A DNA stretch of 37,677 nucleotides, from positions 1 through 37,677 of the forward strand of contig CAYTZS010000025.1 of the NCBI GenBank assembly GCA_964442355.1. Reading direction: 5' to 3'. The stretch comes from UBA6168 sp964442355. GTDB lineage: Bacteria; Bacteroidota; Bacteroidia; Chitinophagales; Saprospiraceae. This document shows positions 25,077 to 33,626 of this stretch, piece after piece. A program made the translations under genes and the position numbers. The notes under the pieces are model-generated. The model did not search any database. It was not told where the DNA came from and saw only the letters and a program-made list of their open reading frames with translations. Position 1 is the first letter of the stretch. The number at the start of each line of letters is the position of its first letter.

Positions 25077-26440
25077 ATGTCCAAACCAAACTGACCCTGC
25101 GGTTCAGCATCATCGTCGCCTCGATACTCGTGTTCTTCTCGGTGGCGGTGTATGTATTTTCGGCGAGGTTTCGCAGTGCAGAGTTCTACGAACGCCTCGA
25201 AACCAGAGCAACCACGACGAGTCGCCTGCTCATTTCCGTACAGGAGGTGGACCGGACTTTGCTGCGCATCATTGACAAGAATTCGATAGCCTTGCCGCAG
25301 GAGCAGATTCTGGTGTTTGACAAAAACAATCAACTAGACTACAGCAGTGTAGAAGACCCCGACATCAAGTATTCAAATGCATTGCTCGATCGTATCCGCA
25401 GAGAGCGCAGCATTCGTATTGTAGTTGGAGAGCTAGAGCAGATCGGATTTGTTTACCCTTCGGGCAATCAAGAGTTTGTCGTTTTGGCTTCGGCCTTCGA
25501 CAAATACGGTCGCAGCAAGCTCCGAAACCTGCGCACCATCCTGATTTTCGGGCTGTTATTCGGCCTCGGCATCATCATCCTCACGGGCTGGATTTACGCC
25601 CGACAGGCGCTAGAGCCACTGGCAAACATCAACGAACAGGTATCCAACATCAATGCTGGCAACCTCGATCGGCGGGTAGATGAGGGCAACCGCACCGACG
25701 AAATCGCCCGACTTGCCATGAACTTTAACAAGATGCTCGCCCGGCTCGAAACTGCCTTCGAAATGCAACAGAGCTTTGTTTCCAGCGCTTCTCACGAACT
25801 GCGTACGCCGCTGGCAGCCATGCGCAGCCAGCTCCAAGTCTCGCTTGCCAAGGAGCGCTCAGCCGAGGAGTATCGCTCCACCTTGCAGTCCCTCCTCGAC
25901 GACACGGATGCATTCGTCCGGCTCACTACGGGCTTGCTGCACTTGGCCCAGTCGAATGTGGATGGCCAACGCTTCCGCTTTGTGCCCTGCCGGGTGGACG
26001 AAGCACTGTTCAATGCCCAAGAAGAACTGTCCAAGCTGCACCCGAACTACCACTTCCAATTGGACTACGATACCCTGCCCGAAGACGAAGGAAGCCTCAC
26101 CATTTCTGGCAACGAGGTGCTGCTTGTCATCGCTTTCGTCAACTTCATGGACAATGCCTGCAAGTTTTCTACTGACCACACCGTCCGCATTTCCCTCACT
26201 TCCTCGGAAAGGCAGGTTGAAATTCGCTTCAGCGATACTGGAATTGGAATTCCTTTAGACGAGCAAGAGAAAATCTTCAGCCCATTCCATCGGGCTGCGA
26301 ATGCACAGGGCGTGGCCAAAGGACATGGTATCGGTCTTTCGCTCTGCCAAAGAATCGTGGAGTTGCATGGCGGAGCCATCGCTCTGAAATCAGCATCGGG
26401 CAAAGGCAGCCAATTTAGCGTAACCCTACCCATCAGCTAG
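25073..26440 (+). CDS. Two-component sensor histidine kinase (HAMP type)
   Basis: The 455-residue inner-membrane kinase is paired with the response regulator that overlaps its start. It has a first membrane helix at about 9-30, a periplasmic sensor segment of about 120 residues with no recognised ligand fold, a second helix at 155-176 (LIFGLLFGLGIIILTGWIYA), and a HAMP domain at about 177-230. The H box is SASHELRTPLAAM (H241). The N box is VNFMDNACKFS, G1 is FSDTGIGIP, F is IFSPFHRAANAQG and G2 is GHGIGLSLCQRIVELHGG. All kinase motifs look intact. It is the last gene of the antiporter operon. Confidence 0.95.
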   Translation: MNVQTKLTLRFSIIVASILVFFSVAVYVFSARFRSAEFYERLETRATTTSRLLISVQEVDRTLLRIIDKNSIALPQEQILVFDKNNQLDYSSVEDPDIKYSNALLDRIRRERSIRIVVGELEQIGFVYPSGNQEFVVLASAFDKYGRSKLRNLRTILIFGLLFGLGIIILTGWIYARQALEPLANINEQVSNINAGNLDRRVDEGNRTDEIARLAMNFNKMLARLETAFEMQQSFVSSASHELRTPLAAMRSQLQVSLAKERSAEEYRSTLQSLLDDTDAFVRLTTGLLHLAQSNVDGQRFRFVPCRVDEALFNAQEELSKLHPNYHFQLDYDTLPEDEGSLTISGNEVLLVIAFVNFMDNACKFSTDHTVRISLTSSERQVEIRFSDTGIGIPLDEQEKIFSPFHRAANAQGVAKGHGIGLSLCQRIVELHGGAIALKSASGKGSQFSVTLPIS

Positions 26441-26602
26441 GCTTCCCTTATTTTAATTTATTTTTAATTGGCCTTTAATAGCGCTTTAAATGGCCCAACT
26501 GAATCTTTGCACCGTAACGAGCAAAGAGCAGTTAATGAATATTGTGAAAGCGTTTTAGCATTAGTGTGTACCCCAACGACCGCTTTATCATGTTTAGCAA
26601 AC

Positions 26603-26667
26603 TTCAGAGCTACCCCCTCAGCGAATGCAGGGCATCAAAATTCCTGTTCTGCTGAGGGGACTCTGAA
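26603..26667. repeat. Long bulged hairpin in the gap before the giant adhesin
   Basis: TTCAGAG (26603-26609) pairs with CTCTGAA (26661-26667). Next to it CCCCTCAGC (26614-26622) pairs with GCTGAGGGG (26651-26659), which gives 16 base pairs with one bulge. The 28-base loop can form a further CAGG/CCTG stem. No T-run follows, so it is not a standard intrinsic terminator. It may be a structured RNA or a palindromic element. Confidence 0.6.
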
Positions 26668-26833
26668 CGAGCACATCCGATTATAAAATAACACCCATGC
26701 ATTTTTTTAAACTACTTGATTCTTGCTTCACCCAAGCTAATCATGCTGTTTCTTCAAACCTGCGCCCGAAGGCCCAACCTTCTTTGGCAGCTTCTCTAAC
26801 CAAATCTTTCCATCATCATTTTAAAGGAAAAAA

Positions 26834-26996
26834 TGCCAGCCCTACTGGCGTAACCCGCAGGTGAATCACCGCAATAATGCATTGCGCATCGCAATGCTCC
26901 AAGAATAGATTTCTGAGCAGTCGTTTATAATAAGTAGTGTAATTCTTACCCATCAAAGGGCAATTGCCCCGCAAATGAGCGGGGCAGTTTTTTTCT
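26834..26996 (+). ncRNA. Candidate structured RNA or leader ending in an intrinsic terminator
   Basis: Four hairpins follow each other. They are GCCAG/CTGGC (26835-26849), GGTGA-A-TCACC (26860-26870), a perfect 8-base-pair stem GCATTGCG-CAT-CGCAATGC (26879-26897), and the GC-rich terminator stem at 26965-26986 with its T-run. No open frame spans them. The order suits a small RNA or an attenuator-type leader of the adhesin gene. No known riboswitch class is recognised and no promoter is firmly placed, so this is tentative. Confidence 0.35.
26963..26996 (+). terminator. Intrinsic terminator 84 bases before the giant adhesin gene
   Basis: TGCCCCGC (26965-26972) pairs perfectly with GCGGGGCA (26979-26986) around a 6-base loop, followed by GTTTTTTTC. 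No gene ends nearby; the kinase stop is 520 bases upstream. It therefore terminates a small RNA, a very long kinase 3' region, or acts as an attenuator. Confidence 0.85.
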
Positions 26997-27079
26997 TAAT
27001 TTTAGAAAAATCATAGCTAAATGGGACGAGCGCTAGCGGTCTCCCATGAACATATTTCACAATCAAAAACCTATTACGC

Positions 27080-30000
27080 ATGAGAAAAATGGTTCTCCTT
27101 TTTTTCCTTTTCAGTTTGTGCAGCGCCCCCCATCTGTGGGCAGGAGGTCAACTTGCAGACTCCCTGATAGTGGCGGTTGACAGCGTCCACAGCCCAACCT
27201 GCCTCAACGGCAGCAATGGGGCTATCTACATCTCCATCACTGGAGGCACAGCCCCGTTCAGCATCATCTGGACCGACGGTGAAACCGCCGAAGACCTCAC
27301 CAACCGGCCAGCAGGCTACTACGGCGTTACCGTCACCGATGCCGACAGCACCCAGGCCATCCTCGACAGCATCTGGCTCCCAATGCCTACAAACCCCGTC
27401 AGCGCTGCTATTTCGCTGGTTAAATCACCGGGATGCAATGGAATTCCGGGAGCATTGGCAGCTGAGGCAATCGGCGGTACCTTCCCCTACAGCTTTGAAT
27501 GGGGCAACGGTGAAACCACTGACACCATTGGCAATCTCGCCGCTGGCATCTACGACCTCACCGTGACGGATGCCAACGGTTGCACGGCGATTTCCTCCTA
27601 TTTATTGGAACCGCAATTCCCGGATATTGCTCTATCGGCAGATGGGAATATCACCTGTGACCGAGACATCGTGCGCCTTGACGGCTCGGCGAGTATCCTC
27701 GGACCCAATGACGTTTTCGCTTGGTCGGCCTCCAACGGCGGGCAGTTCATTTCCCCAATCGATACACTCGTGACCTTCACGGACGCCACTGGCACCTACT
27801 CTTTGACCATCACCGACACCCTGTACGGCTGTGTCTCACTGGCAGAAATCACCATCGCCGCCGACACGACGCTACCCCTGGTAGATGCTGGCTTAGACCT
27901 GTTTATGCCCTGCACCAACTCCCTTGACACGCTCTCAGCAACGGCATCGGCAGGCACCAACTTCACCTATGAATGGGAAGCACAAAGCGGCGGCAACATC
28001 GTGACAGGAGGCAACTCCCTCGCACCAATCATCAATCATGCAGGCATTTTCATCCTCACTGTCACAAACACGGAAAATAGTTGCGTGTCCACCGATACGG
28101 TAATTGTTAAAGGCAACAACGCTCCACCAACGCTGGTGGTCGAGGGTGGCGAATTGACTTGTGCCCAAACGGAGGTCCAACTGCTGGCACAATTGGACAC
28201 CACCAACATCAGCTGGGGCTGGACTGGGCCAAACGGCTTCACCTCCACAGAACTAAACCCAACAGCACAAGAAGCCGGCGATTATTTGTTCACGGCAACC
28301 GACACGCTCACTACCTGCACCAGCGTGGCAATCGCTACAGTGCTGGCCAACAACGAGCCACTCACGCTTACCGTGACGGGAGGTACAATTACTTGTGCAA
28401 TCAACGCTGTCGAACTGACTTTCACCGCCTCTTCTTCGGACATTTCGTTTAGCTGGACAGGTCCAAATGGCGAAACTTACAGCGAGCCAAACCCCATGGT
28501 CAGCGAAGCTGGCGACTACACCCTGACAGTTACCGACACGCTGAGCACCTGCATTTCAACAGCAGTATCCACGGTCACAACGGACACGCTGGCCCCAATT
28601 GCCGATGCGGGCACTGGTGGTACGCTGACCTGCACAGTCACCGAACTGCAACTCGACGGGTCAGCCTCTTCCCAAGGTGCTGATTTCACCTACCATTGGA
28701 CTACCGCCGACGGCAACATCGTCGAAGGTGCAGACGGCCTTACCCCAACGGTGGATGCCCCCGGCACCTACACCCTCACCGTCACGAACATCCTGAACGG
28801 CTGCACCGACGATGACGGCGACGTAGTAGTTGAAGACACCACGACGCCAATCGCTTCCGCCGATGGTGGCACACTGACCTGCGTGATTACTTCCGTGGCA
28901 TTGCAAGCCAACATCATGTCAACTGACGTGGTTTTTGGCTGGACGGGACCAAACGGCTTTACCTCCAATGAGCTGAACCCGACCGTATCGGAGCCGGGCA
29001 ACTACATCCTCACGGCCACGGACACGCTGAACGGATGTAGCACCGAGGTCAGCGCATTTGTTTTTGAAGACACGATAATACCGGGCATTGAGGCGACAGG
29101 CGGAACCATCAACTGCCTACAAACCCAGGTGACATTGAGCGCCACCTCGCCAAGCCCAAATGCCGTCTTTGCATGGGCTGACGCAAACGGTGTCATATCC
29201 AATGAGCCAACCGTAACCGTTAGCGAAGCAGGCAGCTACATCGCTACCGCGACGGACACACTCAACGGCTGCACTAGCGGCCAAGTCGTGCTGGTAGAAT
29301 TGGACACAGTAGCACCCATCGCTGATACGGGTACTGGTTTCAACCTCGACTGCAACGTGTCCAGCGGCCAACTCGACGGCTCGGCTTCTTCGCAAGGCGC
29401 TGACTTCACCTATCATTGGATAACAGCCGACGGCAATATCGCCGCCAATGCGGACAGCCTCAACCCAACCGTGGACGCTCCCGGCACTTACACCCTCATC
29501 GTCACAAACACAGTAAACGGTTGCTCCGCAACTGCCGAGGTGACGGTGACGCAAACCCCAACCATCACTGCTAACGTGACGACCTCCGATGCCACTTGTT
29601 TTGGAAATGCCAATGGCTCGGCCAGCGTGTCGGTCAGTGGCGGGGCAGGAACCTACAGCTACCTCTGGTCAAACGGCAGCACCGAAGCCACGGCATCGGG
29701 TTTGACCGCAGGCACTTACAGCATAACCGTGAGCGACGAGGCAGGTTGCAGTGCTGCAGCAACCGCCACGGTTAGCCAGCCAAGCGCGCTCAGCATCGCT
29801 ACCAGCAGCACGGCGCAGAGCTTCCCCGGCACAAACGATGGCACGGCCACTGCCGACCCAAGCGGTGGCACAGCGCCCTACTCGTTGGTCTGGAGCAATG
29901 GTGAAACCACAGCCACCATCACCGACCTCGCACCAGGCGCTTACACGGTCACGGCGACCGATAACCTCGGCTGCACCGCCATTGGCACTGCTAACGTCAA

Positions 30001-32605
30001 TGCATTCGATTGTCAGTTGACGGGTTCCATCACCGTCACCAACGCCTCTTGTTTTGGTACAAATACTGGTGAAGCCACGCTCACGCTCACGAACGATATT
30101 GCTCCGGTGCAGTTCGTTTGGTCAAACGGCGACTCACTGGCCACGGCCAGCGGACTTGCGGCTGGAACTTACAGCGTGACAGTGTCGGACAGCACGACTT
30201 GTTCATTGTTTTTCAACTTTGAAATCACGCAGCCAGCCGAGCTGCTATTAAGTGAGCTGCTGCACACGGACGTCTTTTGCGCCAGCGACACAACTGGATC
30301 GGTAACGGCTGCCGTCAACGGCGGTGTACAACCGTACAGCTTTGCTTGGTCAAATGGCAGCACCGAAGCCACGGCGAGCACCCTCGGCATAGGCAGCCAC
30401 ACACTCACGGTCACGGACGCCAACGGCTGCGAAGCCACACTGACGACGAGCATCGTGGCAACGGATGCCGAGCCGCCTGTGCTGGTTTTGGCAAACGTTG
30501 TCGCTGCACTTGACGACAACGGCCAAGCGACCGTCATCGCTGAACTTTATGACAATGGCAGCTACGACAATTGCGGCAGCATCGCTACTTGGGCGGTCAG
30601 CCAATCGCAGTTCGATTGCAGCGAAGTGGGCACGCACGTCGTGACCGTCACGATTACCGACTCCAACGGCAACGAGACCTCCGGCACAACCGAGGTGACG
30701 ATTGAGGACAAAACTGCACCAACGCTCGTTTGCCCCGACAACATATCGGTGGGAGCTTGCAACCCCGAAGTGAGCTTTGACCTGCCTTTCGTGAGCGACA
30801 ACTGTGGCGTTGACCTTTCGTTACTGACGCAAACAGGTGGTTTGCCATCCGGCTCCGTTTTCCCAACGGGCACTACGACGCAAACCTTCGAGTACACCGA
30901 TGCCTCCGGCAATACCAGCACTTGCAGCTTTGACATCACGGTAGCGGATGAACTGACTTTTGGTGCTGTGCTTTCCGATGCTACCTGCGCTGGCGCTTGT
31001 GACGGCGCCGTGGGTTTGACCATCAGCGGCGGCCTACAACCCGTGACCGTTACTTGGAGCAATGGCGGTGACGGCACTGGCCTTTGCGCAGGCAGCTACT
31101 CAGCTACTGTGAGCGATGCAGATGGCTGCAGTACCGTGCTCGACTTCACGATTGGCGAGCCACTTCCATTGGAACTTACCTTGAACTTTACCAACCCTGT
31201 TTGCCCTGACGACCTCACTGGCACCATCGAAGCGGTGGTGACGGGCGGCACGCCTTTGTACAGTTTCGACTGGTCGAATGGCAGCACGGAAGACAGCATA
31301 ACAGGCTTGGGCGCTGGCGTTTTCACTTTGGTTGTAACCGATTTTCAAGGCTGTTCCCTCTCAGAAACAGTAACACTGGTTGCGACCGACAACGAAGCGC
31401 CTGCCCTTGTCCTGCAAAATGCTAGTGTTGGATTGGGCGTCAATGGCAGCGTTTCACTTAACCCTGCACTCTTCGATGCAGGCAGCAGCGACAACTGCGG
31501 CATCGCTTCATGGTCGGTGACGCCCAACAGTTTTGATTGCAGCAACCTTGGCGACCATCTGGTGAGCATCACGGCCACCGATGCCAACGGCAATAGCAGC
31601 ACCGGCACAGCAATCGTGACCATCTTGGATGATGTAGCTCCCACAATCACTTGCCCCGCAAATTTGATTTTGAGCTACTGCAATACCACGGCTTCATTCA
31701 ACCTGCCAGCAGTGGCAGACAACTGTCCAATCAACCTTGCAGGCTTAGTACAAACCAGCGGCTTACCGTCTGGCTCGAACTTCCCAACAGGCGAAACGGT
31801 GCAGGCCTTTAGCTACACCGACCCAGCCGGCAACAGCGCCACTTGCAGCTTCACGGTGACGGTGGTCGAAACTGCCAACATCGTCCCCAGCTTCACCGAC
31901 GCCACCTGCAATGGCCTTTGCAACGGTTCGGCCAGTGTGGCCATCAGCGGCGGCGTACCACCAATCAGCATTGCCTGGAGCAATGGCCAAACAGGCACAA
32001 CCGCTACCAACCTCTGCGCTGGAGCGTACATCGCATCCGTGACGGACGCTGTTGGTTGCCTGCAAACGCTGGCTTTCATCATCAGCGAGCCAACTGCCCT
32101 TCAACTTACGGTGGACGAGGTGAGCAACGACCTACACGGTACTGGAATCGGTTCCGTACAAGTAAGCATCAACGGCGGTACCACGCCATACAGCTACACC
32201 TGGACATTGAACGGCCAGACCATCGCTACAACGCAAGATTTGGCTAACCTCAATGCAGGCACCTACGCAATCGTCGTTACCGATGGCAACGGCTGCACCA
32301 TCCAGAGTGGCAATATCGTCGTGGAAAACTTGACGGGCACTGAAGAGCCAGTTTGGAGCGAGGGCGCTGCGCTGCAACCGAACCCAGCTTCCAGCTACAC
32401 GCAGGTTATGTTTAAACAGCCTGTCACCGAACCACTTGACGTACAGGTGTTTGATTTAACTGGCCAATTAGTAATACAACGCAGCTTTGACAGCCAGACC
32501 GACAACATACGCCTCGATTTGACGGGGCTTGCATCGGGTGTTTACCACATAAAGCTTCATTCAGCGGGTGGTATGGCCGTGCGCCGTTTGGTCGTGACTC
32601 AATAG
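27080..32605 (+). CDS. Giant T9SS adhesin with SprB, Ig-like and HYR repeats
   Basis: The 1841-residue protein is predicted to be secreted by T9SS and displayed on the cell surface. It resembles the repeat part of SprB, the gliding adhesin of Flavobacterium johnsoniae. After a signal peptide (residues 1-22) come two SprB-type repeats (about 34-171). Eight Ig/PKD-like units of about 80 residues follow (about 174-827), each with a cysteine near both ends, such as GGTLTC and LNGC. Then come four SprB repeats (830-1127) with WSNGSTEATAS and AGTYSITVSD. A block of about 307 residues follows twice: a beta domain with DNCG, a HYR domain (TAPTLVCPDNI or VAPTITCPANL) and two SprB repeats. The type A sorting domain occupies about 1764-1841 (LQPNPASSYTQV to VRRLVVTQ). 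It is much shorter than SprB itself. Attachment, gliding or polysaccharide binding are all possible. Confidence 0.92.
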   Translation: MRKMVLLFFLFSLCSAPHLWAGGQLADSLIVAVDSVHSPTCLNGSNGAIYISITGGTAPFSIIWTDGETAEDLTNRPAGYYGVTVTDADSTQAILDSIWLPMPTNPVSAAISLVKSPGCNGIPGALAAEAIGGTFPYSFEWGNGETTDTIGNLAAGIYDLTVTDANGCTAISSYLLEPQFPDIALSADGNITCDRDIVRLDGSASILGPNDVFAWSASNGGQFISPIDTLVTFTDATGTYSLTITDTLYGCVSLAEITIAADTTLPLVDAGLDLFMPCTNSLDTLSATASAGTNFTYEWEAQSGGNIVTGGNSLAPIINHAGIFILTVTNTENSCVSTDTVIVKGNNAPPTLVVEGGELTCAQTEVQLLAQLDTTNISWGWTGPNGFTSTELNPTAQEAGDYLFTATDTLTTCTSVAIATVLANNEPLTLTVTGGTITCAINAVELTFTASSSDISFSWTGPNGETYSEPNPMVSEAGDYTLTVTDTLSTCISTAVSTVTTDTLAPIADAGTGGTLTCTVTELQLDGSASSQGADFTYHWTTADGNIVEGADGLTPTVDAPGTYTLTVTNILNGCTDDDGDVVVEDTTTPIASADGGTLTCVITSVALQANIMSTDVVFGWTGPNGFTSNELNPTVSEPGNYILTATDTLNGCSTEVSAFVFEDTIIPGIEATGGTINCLQTQVTLSATSPSPNAVFAWADANGVISNEPTVTVSEAGSYIATATDTLNGCTSGQVVLVELDTVAPIADTGTGFNLDCNVSSGQLDGSASSQGADFTYHWITADGNIAANADSLNPTVDAPGTYTLIVTNTVNGCSATAEVTVTQTPTITANVTTSDATCFGNANGSASVSVSGGAGTYSYLWSNGSTEATASGLTAGTYSITVSDEAGCSAAATATVSQPSALSIATSSTAQSFPGTNDGTATADPSGGTAPYSLVWSNGETTATITDLAPGAYTVTATDNLGCTAIGTANVNAFDCQLTGSITVTNASCFGTNTGEATLTLTNDIAPVQFVWSNGDSLATASGLAAGTYSVTVSDSTTCSLFFNFEITQPAELLLSELLHTDVFCASDTTGSVTAAVNGGVQPYSFAWSNGSTEATASTLGIGSHTLTVTDANGCEATLTTSIVATDAEPPVLVLANVVAALDDNGQATVIAELYDNGSYDNCGSIATWAVSQSQFDCSEVGTHVVTVTITDSNGNETSGTTEVTIEDKTAPTLVCPDNISVGACNPEVSFDLPFVSDNCGVDLSLLTQTGGLPSGSVFPTGTTTQTFEYTDASGNTSTCSFDITVADELTFGAVLSDATCAGACDGAVGLTISGGLQPVTVTWSNGGDGTGLCAGSYSATVSDADGCSTVLDFTIGEPLPLELTLNFTNPVCPDDLTGTIEAVVTGGTPLYSFDWSNGSTEDSITGLGAGVFTLVVTDFQGCSLSETVTLVATDNEAPALVLQNASVGLGVNGSVSLNPALFDAGSSDNCGIASWSVTPNSFDCSNLGDHLVSITATDANGNSSTGTAIVTILDDVAPTITCPANLILSYCNTTASFNLPAVADNCPINLAGLVQTSGLPSGSNFPTGETVQAFSYTDPAGNSATCSFTVTVVETANIVPSFTDATCNGLCNGSASVAISGGVPPISIAWSNGQTGTTATNLCAGAYIASVTDAVGCLQTLAFIISEPTALQLTVDEVSNDLHGTGIGSVQVSINGGTTPYSYTWTLNGQTIATTQDLANLNAGTYAIVVTDGNGCTIQSGNIVVENLTGTEEPVWSEGAALQPNPASSYTQVMFKQPVTEPLDVQVFDLTGQLVIQRSFDSQTDNIRLDLTGLASGVYHIKLHSAGGMAVRRLVVTQ
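28652..28804 (+). repeat. Internal DNA repeat of the giant adhesin, copy 1
   Basis: This stretch encodes a unit beginning LDGSASSQGADFTYHW. It is nearly the same as 29372-29524, exactly 720 bases (three 80-residue units) downstream. DNA identity is visibly high, including many synonymous positions, which points to a recent duplication or gene conversion inside the gene. Confidence 0.75.
29372..29524 (+). repeat. Internal DNA repeat of the giant adhesin, copy 2
   Basis: Second copy of the unit described at 28652-28804, encoding LDGSASSQGADFTYHW with downstream differences. Its spacing of 720 bases keeps the reading frame and the unit phase. Confidence 0.75.
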
Positions 32606-32633
32606 CGTTTTTTTTTATTAAAAAGTAACCACA

Positions 32634-32701
32634 CAGCGAGCCCTGCATCCACTGCCCCACTCCCTCCGAGGGGTGGCGGGTGCAGGCTCGCTGGACTTTT
32701 T
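32634..32701 (+). terminator. Intrinsic terminator after the giant adhesin
   Basis: AGCGAGCCCTGCATCCACTG and the strand ending GGGTGCAGGCTCGCT form a long, slightly imperfect stem (32634-32692). It is followed by GGACTTTTTG. It begins 29 bases after the stop codon. Confidence 0.75.
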
Positions 32702-32745
32702 GCACTCATCATTCGAAACTCCTCCTACCCTAATTTTCCTTCATC

Positions 32746-33024
32746 ATGAATACAAAAAAAACAATCATCATCATATTTGCCGTCTTGCTACTAGGCCTGT
32801 TTTTATTGAGCTTCCAAGCTTATAACCTCAGCGCAGAAAACGACAGGTATGCCAAACGCATCAAAAAACTGGAGCAAGAAGTGAGTGATTATGGCCTCCT
32901 GCAAATCTACTTTCAGGAGCAACTGGACAGCTTGGGGCGTACTTGCGACGAACTGGCAAAAGCGAACGCCGAAGCTCAGCTTCAATTGATGCAGCAACGG
33001 GCAAAACAACGAAGCAGAAATTAA
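32746..33024 (+). CDS. Small membrane-anchored coiled-coil protein
   Basis: The 92-residue product has an N-terminal membrane helix (residues 5-24, after MNTKK; core IIIIFAVLLLGLFLLSFQAY). A charged, heptad-like region follows (about 30-85, with ENDRYAKRIKKLEQEV and ELAKANAEAQLQLMQQRAKQ) that is very likely a coiled coil. The helix may serve as an uncleaved anchor with the coiled coil in the periplasm, or as a signal peptide. I do not recognise a family. It sits alone between two giant T9SS adhesin genes on the same strand, with a terminator before it. The start codon begins a normal Bacteroidota N terminus. A helper role for its neighbours is possible but unsupported beyond position. Confidence 0.72.
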   Translation: MNTKKTIIIIFAVLLLGLFLLSFQAYNLSAENDRYAKRIKKLEQEVSDYGLLQIYFQEQLDSLGRTCDELAKANAEAQLQLMQQRAKQRSRN

Positions 33025-33626
33025 TGAAAGTCCAACCAGGCTACGACCTGATAAGAAATTCATCCAATGTTGCACCCTCCAGTATATAAACTTAGTTTTA
33101 TGAAAAATAAAATGTGAAAATGCGCATCGCCAAAAGATGCACCGTATGAAACATGTTTTACCTTTGTCATAAGAACTGACAATCGAAGGCTTTATCCCAG
33201 CTAAAAAAGCAAGAGCCTTTTTCCAAAAACTGATTCCATGAACAAACTTTCACCAAGGCCAAGTGCCTTTACGCACCTGTCATTTTGCCGCCAAGCGGCG
33301 ACTTTTCAAGCAAATTTTGCGGGAAAAACAAACCAAACCGGGCATCCGCCCAACATACGTGCTGTGCTGTCCAATTGAAATTCGACGGCTGACACAACAC
33401 CCACCTATTACCCACACCACACACTAGCAAGGGAACAGCAGTAAGCAACAAAAATCAAAGCGAGGTTTTCTTTTTGACACGGATGTCCAGCGAGTACTGT
33501 GAAATACAAGGCTAATAAATTGATTGTCAATGCATTACGCCGTATATTTCTCCGTCCTCACAGCTATTTTGTGTTGAACCGATTTGAATAGCATTTTTAC
33601 CAAAACCGATAACAAACACTCGTCCC
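33025..33626. other. 602-base region without a confident gene
   Basis: No confident gene was found. There is a full -7 promoter match at 33159-33166, a weak AAGGCT/AGCCTT hairpin followed by T bases (33186-33222), and a perfect GCCGC-CAA-GCGGC hairpin (33287-33299). A 46-codon frame at 33238-33378 has no recognisable features or ribosome binding site. The region probably contains the promoter and a long leader of the adhesin gene starting at 33627. Confidence 0.55.
33159..33166 (+). promoter_or_regulatory. Candidate -7 promoter element upstream of the second giant adhesin
   Basis: TACCTTTG matches the TAnnTTTG consensus in full. The next confident start codon is 461 bases downstream, so the element either drives a long leader, a small RNA, or is a chance match. 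No -33 TTTG is visible at the usual spacing. Confidence 0.35.

Larger units (their letters stand above)
26441..27079. other. 639-base gene-free region with several hairpins
   Basis: No convincing gene is present. The one frame of 72 codons at 26468-26686 has no recognisable protein features and overlaps a strong hairpin. The region contains a long bulged hairpin (26603-26667), a row of three short hairpins (26835-26897) and an intrinsic terminator (26963-26996), all before the giant adhesin gene at 27080. An AATCTTTG word near 26500 is one base away from the -7 consensus. Confidence 0.6.

Noticed and set aside
26468..26686. Open frame of 72 codons after the kinase
   Set aside because: No family resemblance, and it runs through the long hairpin at 26603-26667. 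Better explained as non-coding.
33238..33378. 46-codon frame in the gap before the second giant adhesin
   Set aside because: No ribosome binding site, no hydrophobic or other recognisable segment, and not coupled to any neighbour. Kept only as a remark in the gap entry.
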